Positions 5,470 to 10,332 of a DNA stretch of 10,332 nucleotides are shown in pieces. Made by a program: the position numbers and the translations under genes. The notes beneath the pieces were generated by a model. It was given only the letters and a program-made list of their open reading frames with translations. It was not told where the DNA came from and searched no databases. This DNA comes from Rhodobacterales bacterium. GTDB taxonomy: Bacteria > Pseudomonadota > Alphaproteobacteria > Rhodobacterales > Rhodobacteraceae. Position 1 is the first letter of the stretch, and the number at the start of each line of letters is the position of its first letter. The DNA lies in assembly GCA_013298485.1 (NCBI GenBank), contig JAAFHS010000044.1, positions 1-10,332 on the forward strand. The letters run 5' to 3'.

Positions 5470-7587
5470 CTAGGGTCGCTTGCTCTGGTCGCGGTGACGG
5501 CTGATTTGCGCCACGTCTGTTTCAGCCTCGAGTGCCGTCATGACCATATGCAGGTGTTCGACATCGCGCAGGTCCGTATCGACAATCAGCTTGTAGTAAT
5601 CGGGTTTGCGATCCGTAAACCGCAGGTCGGAGATATTGGCCTTTTGCTCGCCGATCAAGGTGCAGATGCGGCCTAACACCCCGGCATCGTTGGAGATGGT
5701 GATTTCCAACGAGACTGTGAAGACCGGGGCATGGCGGCCCGCCTGCCAGCGCAGATCGATCCAGCGCGAGGGTTGTTCCTCGAACTCCTCCAGCGCGGGG
5801 CAGTCGATGGCATGCACGACGACGCCCTGGCCGCGGTAGGTGATGCCGACGATGCGTTCACCGGGCACGGCCTGGCAGCATTGTGCGCGTTTGAAGGTCT
5901 GATCGGCGGTCAGGCCGACGACGGGTTGTTTGGCATCCACCTCATCCGCAGTGGCAAGGGTCAGTTCAGGATACAGCGTTTCGATCACGCGGCGCGCGGT
6001 CAGTTCGGCGGAACCGAGGCGCGACAGAAGATCATCCTCATCCGTCAGACCCAGCATCTTGGCGGCGGTGCGCAGGGCCTTTTCGGTGGCTTTCTTGCCG
6101 ATGTGATCAAAGGCCGCGCGTGCCAGTTCCTGCCCCAGTTTCACGAACCGCCCGCGGTCTTCCTCGCGCAGGCTTTTGCGGATGGCGGCCTTGGCGCGGC
6201 CGGTGGTCACGATGTCGATCCATGAGGCCTGGGGGCGCTGGCCTTCGGCGGTGATGATTTCGACGGACTGGCCGTTCTTCAGGCGCGTCCAGAGCGGCAC
6301 GCGGATGCCATCGATCTTGGCCGACACGCAGGAATTGCCGATCCGGGTGTGGATGGCATAGGCGTAATCCAGTGGTGTGGCCCCGCGCGGCAGTTGGATG
6401 ACATCGCCTTTCGGTGTGAAACAGAAGACCTGATCTGAATACATCTCAAGTTTGACGGTTTCGAGAAACTCATCCGTGTCGCCTTCATCCAGGCGTTCGG
6501 TCAGGGCCGCGATCCATTTGGCGGGGTCCACGGCAAAGGGGTTCTTCACGCGCACGCCTTCGCGGTAGCTCCAGTGGGCGGCGACCCCGGCCTCGGCCAC
6601 CTCGTGCATCTCGCGCGTGCGGATCTGCACCTCCACCCGCTTGCCATCGCGGCCTGACACGGTGGTGTGGATGGAGCGGTAGCCGTTGTTCTTGGGCTGG
6701 CTGATGTAATCCTTGAACCGGCCCGGCACGGCGCGCCAGCGCTGGTGGATCACGCCGAGGATACGGTAGCAATCGGCGACATCGGCGCAGATGATGCGAA
6801 AGCCATAGATGTCGGACAGGCGTGAGAAGGCGAGGTCTTTTTCCTGCATCTTGCGCCAGATCGAGAACGGCTTTTTCGCGCGGCCGTAGACATCGGCCTC
6901 GATCCTGGCCCTTTCAAGCTCGCTGCGGATATCGGCGTTGATCTTGTGGACGACATCGCCGGTTTCGCGCTGCAGCGTGACAAAGCGGCGCATGATGGAA
7001 TTGCGGGCATCGGGGTTCAGCACCTTGAAGGACAGATCCTCCAGCTCTTCGCGCATCCACTGCATCCCCATGCGACCGGCAAGGGGGGCGTAGATCTCCA
7101 TCGTTTCGCGGGCTTTCTGGGCCTGCTTTTCGGGTTTCTGCCATTTGATGGTGCGCATGTTGTGCAGACGGTCGGCGAGTTTCACAAGGATCACGCGCAG
7201 GTCCTTGGACATGGCCATGAACAGCTTGCGGAAGTTTTCCGCCTGCTGGGTCTGGGTCGACGACAGTTGCAGGTTCGTCAGCTTGGTCACGCCATCGACG
7301 AGTTCGGCCACCTCATTGCCGAAGGCGCGGACGATTTCGGCATAGGTCGACTTCGTATCCTCGATCGTGTCATGCAGCAGGGCCGTGATGATTGTCGCAT
7401 CATCCAGCCGCTGTTCCGTCAGGATCGCGGCCACAGCCACGGGATGGGTGAAATACGCCTCGCCCGACCGGCGCACCTGGCCATCGTGCATTTTCATGCC
7501 GTAGGCATAGGCGCTGCGGATCAGGTCGCTGTTCGTGCGCGGGTTATAGTTGCGGACAAGGGCGATCAGGTCTTCGACATCGATCAT
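5470..7587 (-). CDS. rsh: Bifunctional (p)ppGpp synthetase/hydrolase (RelA/SpoT homologue)
   Basis: This 705-residue protein makes and degrades the alarmone (p)ppGpp and is the central stringent-response enzyme. An N-terminal HD hydrolase domain (about 25-150) has metal ligands H48, H72, D73 and D139 (LLHDTIEDT, KLADRLHNMRT). The synthetase domain (about 240-350) carries SDIYGFRI at 258-265, YRSIHTTV at 303-310 and EVQIRTREMHEVAEAG at 319-334 with E319. The RFKD motif at 290-293 is the RxKD form typical of bifunctional enzymes rather than the ExDD form of RelA. A TGS domain follows at about 386-446 (VFCFTPKGDVIQLPRGATPLDYAYAIH spans its start), then a helical region, a Cys/His segment (C570, C571, H592, C596) and a C-terminal ACT domain at about 622-690. 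The HD residues look intact, so it is probably the organism's single long RSH. ATG at 7587 lies 18 nt after rpoZ. Confidence 0.97.
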   Translation of the reverse strand: MIDVEDLIALVRNYNPRTNSDLIRSAYAYGMKMHDGQVRRSGEAYFTHPVAVAAILTEQRLDDATIITALLHDTIEDTKSTYAEIVRAFGNEVAELVDGVTKLTNLQLSSTQTQQAENFRKLFMAMSKDLRVILVKLADRLHNMRTIKWQKPEKQAQKARETMEIYAPLAGRMGMQWMREELEDLSFKVLNPDARNSIMRRFVTLQRETGDVVHKINADIRSELERARIEADVYGRAKKPFSIWRKMQEKDLAFSRLSDIYGFRIICADVADCYRILGVIHQRWRAVPGRFKDYISQPKNNGYRSIHTTVSGRDGKRVEVQIRTREMHEVAEAGVAAHWSYREGVRVKNPFAVDPAKWIAALTERLDEGDTDEFLETVKLEMYSDQVFCFTPKGDVIQLPRGATPLDYAYAIHTRIGNSCVSAKIDGIRVPLWTRLKNGQSVEIITAEGQRPQASWIDIVTTGRAKAAIRKSLREEDRGRFVKLGQELARAAFDHIGKKATEKALRTAAKMLGLTDEDDLLSRLGSAELTARRVIETLYPELTLATADEVDAKQPVVGLTADQTFKRAQCCQAVPGERIVGITYRGQGVVVHAIDCPALEEFEEQPSRWIDLRWQAGRHAPVFTVSLEITISNDAGVLGRICTLIGEQKANISDLRFTDRKPDYYKLIVDTDLRDVEHLHMVMTALEAETDVAQISRHRDQSKRP

Positions 7588-7605
7588 CCCGTGCCTGCTT
7601 TCGCG

Positions 7606-7959
7606 TCAAAGCTCGCCTTGGGCTTCCATCAGGGCGCGCAGAAGCTTTTCCTCGGACATGTCATCCACCATCGGGCGGTCAATCTCACCGGCCATCAGAA
7701 GCGACATCTGGTCATCCTCAGGCTCGTCCACCTCGATCTGGGTCTGGTGGCTGGAGATCATGCGTTCGCGCAGATCATCGGCCCCTTGGGTTTCATCCGC
7801 AATCTCGCGCAGGGCCACGACGGGGTTCTTGTCATTGTCGCGGTCCACCGTCGCTGCAGAGCCTGCGGTGATCTCGCGCGCACGATGGGCGGCAAGCATG
7901 ACAAGTTCGAACCGGTTCGGAACCTTGTCAACGCAATCTTCAACCGTCACGCGGGCCAT
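7606..7959 (-). CDS. rpoZ: DNA-directed RNA polymerase omega subunit
   Basis: This 117-residue small subunit helps assemble and stabilise RNA polymerase by holding the beta' subunit, and in other proteobacteria contributes to a (p)ppGpp binding site. The N-terminus MARVTVEDCVDKVPNRFELVMLAAHRAREI is characteristic, followed by the conserved DNDKNPVVALREIADE. The C-terminal third is acidic and longer than in E. coli (91 residues), as is common in alphaproteobacteria. The start ATG at 7959 has a strong ribosome site AGGAG six nt upstream. It is first in the rpoZ-rsh-DUF2062-pdxJ operon, pairing an RNA polymerase subunit with the alarmone enzyme as in E. coli. Confidence 0.97.
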   Translation of the reverse strand: MARVTVEDCVDKVPNRFELVMLAAHRAREITAGSAATVDRDNDKNPVVALREIADETQGADDLRERMISSHQTQIEVDEPEDDQMSLLMAGEIDRPMVDDMSEEKLLRALMEAQGEL

Positions 7960-7991
7960 GGGCGACTCCTACTCAGGGGCATAAGGACGCC

Positions 7992-8020
7992 TATCTATGC
8001 TGTGACCCCGGGCTTGACAA
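7992..8020 (-). promoter_or_regulatory. Predicted sigma-70-type promoter of rpoZ-rsh operon
   Basis: Reading the minus strand, TTGTCA (8020-8015; five of six to TTGACA) is followed after exactly 17 nt by TAGATA (7997-7992), a modest -10. The predicted start would lie about 25-30 nt before the rpoZ ATG, leaving a short leader with the AGGAG site. The -35 is embedded in a 13-bp palindrome GGCTTG-A-CAAGCC (8011-8023), which could be a binding site or the base of a folK terminator hairpin. Confidence 0.5.
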
Positions 8021-8028
8021 GCCTTGAA

Positions 8029-8613
8029 TCAGGCCTCGATGGGCACGAGGGCTGCCCGATCCTGCGCCGGCAGGCGGCTGACCATCTGCGCCACTGTCAG
8101 CCCCAGCAAGGGATGACGCCAGTCGGGGGCGATATCGGCAAGGGGCACCAGCACAAAGGCGCGGTCCTGCATCCGGGGGTGGGGCAGGATCAGCTGGTCC
8201 GGGGCAAGGCGGGACTGATCCGCGCCGGGCAGGCCGCGCCAGTGATCCTGAGTCGCGGCATCGGGCAGGACCGAATCACCGAACGCCAGCAAATCGAGGT
8301 CGAGCGTGCGCATCCCCCAGCGTTGATCGCGCTTTCGGCCGAACCGATCCTCCACCTTGTGCAATGCGGCCAGCACATCGTGGGGGGAAAAATCGGCGGG
8401 ATGCCGCACACTGCAGGCGGCGTTGACGTAATCCGGACCCGCACCTGCAGGAAAACAAGGCGTGCGAAAAAAACGACTGACTGCGACAACAGACAGCCCG
8501 TCCGCGACAAGTGACGCAAGGGCGCGGGAAAGCGTCGCCTCTGGCGGTGCGCCTTCAAATGGCAGATTCGCGCCAAGTGCCACAAAAGAATATTGTTGAG
8601 AGTGCAACGACAT
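8029..8613 (-). CDS. folK: 2-amino-4-hydroxy-6-hydroxymethyldihydropteridine pyrophosphokinase (HPPK)
   Basis: This 194-residue enzyme transfers pyrophosphate from ATP to 6-hydroxymethyl-7,8-dihydropterin, the step before dihydropteroate synthase in folate synthesis. Motifs in order: FVALGANLP at 10-18, VSRFFRTPCF at 45-54, DYVNAA at 61-66, RWGMRTLDLDLLAFGD at 98-113 with Mg-binding D105 and D107, and LILPHPRMQDRAFVLVPLADIAP at 141-163. The length is slightly above the E. coli enzyme (159), with the extra residues mainly at 114-140. ATG at 8613 is chosen because the conserved VALGANL begins ten residues later. An extension to 8739 adds 42 residues without family resemblance. The ribosome site is weak (GAAAG). 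It is divergent from the NYN gene and lies 69 nt upstream of rpoZ. Confidence 0.95.
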   Translation of the reverse strand: MSLHSQQYSFVALGANLPFEGAPPEATLSRALASLVADGLSVVAVSRFFRTPCFPAGAGPDYVNAACSVRHPADFSPHDVLAALHKVEDRFGRKRDQRWGMRTLDLDLLAFGDSVLPDAATQDHWRGLPGADQSRLAPDQLILPHPRMQDRAFVLVPLADIAPDWRHPLLGLTVAQMVSRLPAQDRAALVPIEA

Positions 8614-8752
8614 TGTAAAACTTTCGTGTGAGGGTGCTTGTCCTTGCGACTTTTCGACTGATATTGCGTTTATCCTAGCGACACCAGTGAACCGAAACCC
8701 AGATGGTTGACTGGAAAATATTACGCGGCACGGAAGCATTGAGGGGATCGAT
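8614..8752. other. Divergent promoter region between folK and the NYN gene
   Basis: This 139-bp spacer, more AT-rich than its surroundings, must hold promoters in both directions. On the plus strand TTGTCC (8639-8644) with GATATT 16 nt later is a weak candidate. On the minus strand TAGGAT near 8672-8677 could be a -10 for folK, but no -35 stands out. No gene is visible. Confidence 0.4.
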
Positions 8753-9328
8753 ATGTTTTACAAAGACGAACGGCTTGCGCTGTTCATTGACGGGTCAAAC
8801 CTTTACGCGGCTGCAAAGGCGCTTGGTTTCGACATCGACTATAAACTGCTGCGGTCAGAGTTCATGCGGCGCGGCAAACTGCTGCGGGCGTTCTACTACA
8901 CGGCTTTGCTGGAGAATGATGATTATTCGCCGATCCGCCCGCTGGTGGATTGGCTGCACTACAACGGCTTCACCATGGTGACCAAGCCAGCCAAGGAATA
9001 TACCGACAGCCAGGGCCGCCGGAAGGTGAAGGGCAACATGGACATCGAACTGACGGTCGATGCGATGGAGCTGGCGAACCGGGTGGATCACATCGTGCTG
9101 TTTTCGGGCGACGGCGATTTCCGCCCGCTGGTGGAAAGCCTGCAGCGCCAGGGCGTGCGCGTATCGGTCGTATCAACCATCCGCAGCCAGCCGCCGATGA
9201 TCGCGGATGAGTTGCGCCGTCAGGCCGACAATTTCATCGAACTGGATGAATTGCGCGATGTGATCGGCCGCCCGCCGCGCGAACCGCGCCCGATGGACCG
9301 GGACGAAACCAGCGCCGCTGCCGAGTAA
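8753..9328 (+). CDS. NYN domain protein (LabA/DUF88 family), putative RNase
   Basis: This 191-residue protein has a NYN domain, a PIN-like nuclease fold, over about residues 7-165. The conserved acidic residues are visible: D13 in ALFIDGSNLY, D97 in KGNMDIELTVDAM (94-105, with D103), and D120/D122 in LFSGDGDFRPLV. These form the probable metal-binding site. The strand-helix segment VRVSVVSTI at 135-143 and FIELDEL at 161-167 also suit LabA/DUF88 proteins. Members are presumed RNA-cutting enzymes, but substrates are mostly unknown and none can be read from the sequence. The tail after 172 is proline/arginine-rich and looks disordered. The start ATG at 8753 follows GAGGGG at a good distance. 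It is divergent from folK and is followed by a hairpin terminator at 9352-9376, so it is probably transcribed alone. Confidence 0.9.
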   Translation: MFYKDERLALFIDGSNLYAAAKALGFDIDYKLLRSEFMRRGKLLRAFYYTALLENDDYSPIRPLVDWLHYNGFTMVTKPAKEYTDSQGRRKVKGNMDIELTVDAMELANRVDHIVLFSGDGDFRPLVESLQRQGVRVSVVSTIRSQPPMIADELRRQADNFIELDELRDVIGRPPREPRPMDRDETSAAAE

Positions 9329-9351
9329 GGCTGGCGGTATCGCAATGCAGA

Positions 9352-9376
9352 GGCGCGGGGTGACCTGCGCCCTTTT
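9352..9376 (+). terminator. Intrinsic terminator after the NYN gene
   Basis: GGCGCGGG (9352-9359) pairs with CCTGCGCC (9364-9371) over eight base pairs, including one G-T wobble, around the loop GTGA. It is followed by CTTTT. It begins 23 nt after the NYN stop codon and ends before the ribosome site of the next gene. Confidence 0.65.
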
Positions 9377-9394
9377 GCGTGGGGGACGGGTGTG

Positions 9395-9829
9395 ATGTGG
9401 GATGATGCGGGGCTGGGCGGGCTGTTCCTTGCGGCCTTTCTGGCCGCGACGCCCGTGCCGTTTCAATCCGAAATCGTGTTTCTGGGCCTGCAGGCGGGGG
9501 GGATTGCAACGCCGCTGGCGTTGGTGATCGTGGCATCCGTCGGCAATGTGCTGGGGTCGGTGGTGACCTATGGCATTGGGCGCGGGGTGCGGCAGTATCA
9601 GGATCGCCGCTGGTTTCCGGCAACGCCCCCGCAGATGGTGCGGGCAGAGGGGTGGTTCGGGCGCTGGGGTGTCTGGGTGCTGCTGGCCAGCTGGGCCCCG
9701 TTCGGTGATGTGATCGTGGTGATGGCGGGGGTGCTGCGCACGGCGTGGTGGCAGTTCCTGCTGATTGTGGCCCTGGCCAAGACGGGGCGGTACGTCGCGC
9801 TGGCCTGGGCGGCGGGATGGGTGCTGTAG
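9395..9829 (+). CDS. YqaA-family (DedA-like, COG1238) inner-membrane protein
   Basis: This 144-residue membrane protein closely follows the layout of E. coli YqaA (142 residues). It has a first hydrophobic segment FLAAFLAATPVPFQSEIVFL (11-30) with the re-entrant-like Pro/Glu motif, then VASVGNVLGSVVTYGIGR at 46-63, RWGVWVLLASWAPFGDVIVVMAGV at 90-113 and KTGRYVALAWAAG at 129-141. The family is related to DedA/VTT proteins, some of which move lipids across membranes. The exact job of YqaA is not established, so no substrate is proposed. ATG at 9395 is preferred to the in-frame GTG just before it, with GGGGGA (9381-9386) eight nt upstream. It lies 57 nt before ispH on the same strand. Confidence 0.87.
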   Translation: MWDDAGLGGLFLAAFLAATPVPFQSEIVFLGLQAGGIATPLALVIVASVGNVLGSVVTYGIGRGVRQYQDRRWFPATPPQMVRAEGWFGRWGVWVLLASWAPFGDVIVVMAGVLRTAWWQFLLIVALAKTGRYVALAWAAGWVL

Positions 9830-9858
9830 GGCTGGACCTGCGGCGCGTGCAGCCCTAG
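9829..9858 (+). terminator. Possible weak terminator hairpin before ispH
   Basis: GGGCTG (9829-9834) can pair with CAGCCC (9850-9855) around a 15-nt loop that has some internal pairing, followed by TAGTTT. The stem is short and it sits only about 30 nt before the ispH start. It could end the yqaA transcript, be an ispH leader structure, or be chance. Confidence 0.3.
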
Positions 9859-9886
9859 TTTGCAGGTAACGCGTGAGGGATTTGCC

Positions 9887-10332
9887 ATGCCATTGCCACC
9901 ACTGACCCTGTATCTGGCGGCCCCGCGCGGGTTTTGCGCAGGTGTGGACCGGGCGATCAAGATCGTCGAGATGGCGTTGGAGAAGTGGGGGGCACCCGTC
10001 TATGTGCGCCACGAGATCGTGCACAACAAATACGTGGTCGATGACCTGCGCGCCAAGGGTGCGGTCTTCGTGGAGGAGCTGGATGAGGCCCCCACCGACC
10101 GCCCGGTGATCTTTTCGGCGCATGGCGTGCCCAAGGCGGTGCCGGCGGCAGCGGCGGCGCGCAACATGATCGCGGTGGATGCGACCTGCCCGCTGGTGAC
10201 CAAGGTGCATAACGAGGCGGCGCGGCATTCCGAAAACGGTCTGCAGATGGTGATGATCGGGCATGCGGGCCATCCCGAAACGGTGGGCACGATGGGCCAA
10301 TTGCCGGAGGGCGAGGTGCTGCTGGTGGAGAC
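9887..10332 (+). CDS. ispH: 4-hydroxy-3-methylbut-2-enyl diphosphate reductase, 5' part (cut by window edge)
   Basis: The first 148 residues of IspH (LytB) are present, roughly the N-terminal half of a protein of about 310-320. The enzyme reduces HMBPP to isopentenyl and dimethylallyl diphosphate, the last step of the MEP isoprenoid pathway, using a [4Fe-4S] cluster. Visible residues align with E. coli at a constant offset of five: C17 (GFCAGVDRAI) and C101 (DATCPLVTKVH) are two of three cluster cysteines, and H46 (HEIVHN), H79 (SAHGVP), H129 and E131 (GHAGHPET) are substrate/proton-transfer residues. The third cysteine would lie beyond the window. ATG at 9887 has GAGGG seven nt upstream and gives the conserved N-terminus. 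The frame stays open to the last base, so the gene is intact as far as seen. Confidence 0.97.
   Translation, partial: MPLPPLTLYLAAPRGFCAGVDRAIKIVEMALEKWGAPVYVRHEIVHNKYVVDDLRAKGAVFVEELDEAPTDRPVIFSAHGVPKAVPAAAAARNMIAVDATCPLVTKVHNEAARHSENGLQMVMIGHAGHPETVGTMGQLPEGEVLLVE

Noticed and set aside
7971..8028. GANTC sites near rpoZ (CcrM methylation control)
   Set aside because: GACTC and GAATC occur here, but several others are scattered through the window at about chance level, and there is no CtrA-type TTAA-N7-TTAA partner.
6946..8514. A 522-codon plus-strand open frame opposite rsh, rpoZ and folK
   Set aside because: It is antisense to three clearly recognised genes, and its His/Gly-rich composition is what a mirrored GC-rich frame gives. 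There is no ribosome site or domain.
8614..8739. N-terminal extension of folK to 8739
   Set aside because: The 42 added residues have no HPPK resemblance and would use up most of the divergent promoter region.
9173..10300. A 375-codon minus-strand open frame across the NYN, yqaA and ispH genes
   Set aside because: It spans three plus-strand genes with conserved motifs. Its His/Arg/Pro-rich translation is a GC-frame artefact.
1..10332. Defence, phage, CRISPR or mobile-element system
   Set aside because: No direct-repeat arrays, transposase, integrase, toxin-antitoxin or restriction motifs were seen. The NYN protein is a lone conserved gene and not evidence of a defence island.

Overview
The window looks like chromosomal DNA of a GC-rich alphaproteobacterium, most likely a Rhodobacteraceae/Rhodobacterales member. 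The basis is the gene order folK / rpoZ-rsh-DUF2062-pdxJ / acpS-lepB-rnc, the style of the encoded proteins (for example the RNase III box NQRLEFLGDRVLGL and an acidic C-terminal extension on omega), and strong Shine-Dalgarno sites with GC-biased third codon positions. No sequence search was possible, so the taxonomy is an inference. There are no rRNA or tRNA genes, CRISPR arrays, insertion sequences or phage genes.

Layout, left to right. Bases 1-190 have no convincing gene but hold a strong interrupted hairpin (84-126). On the minus strand, read from high to low coordinates, acpS (2753-3193), lepB (1935-2726), a second lepB-like gene (877-1917) and rnc (191-880) form one block. Gaps are 26 and 17 nt, followed by an ATGA stop/start overlap. 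Bases 3194-3978 interrupt the usual pdxJ-acpS neighbourhood with a plus-strand gene (3409-3927) for an exported type 1 copper protein, preceded by an FNR-like box. Next on the minus strand come pdxJ (3979-4728), a DUF2062 membrane protein (4759-5445), the bifunctional (p)ppGpp synthetase/hydrolase rsh (5470-7587) and rpoZ (7606-7959), closely spaced and probably one operon driven by a promoter at 7992-8020. folK (8029-8613) is also on the minus strand. Divergent from it on the plus strand are a NYN-domain (LabA/DUF88) protein (8753-9328), a YqaA-type membrane protein (9395-9829) and the 5' part of ispH (9887 to the window end).

How the genes relate. Most are core housekeeping genes: stringent response and RNA polymerase omega (rsh, rpoZ), pyridoxal phosphate synthesis (pdxJ), folate synthesis (folK), acyl carrier protein activation (acpS), signal-peptide cleavage (lepB), RNA processing (rnc) and isoprenoid synthesis (ispH).

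Two places depart from a standard housekeeping region. The second lepB-like gene fuses an N-terminal DUF805 membrane domain to a signal peptidase I domain that keeps the catalytic serine but has glutamine where the general-base lysine should be. It sits directly behind an intact lepB, so it may be an inactive or repurposed paralogue. The other is the inserted cupredoxin gene with its methionine-rich segment and possible oxygen-responsive control. I did not find a clearly new multi-gene system.
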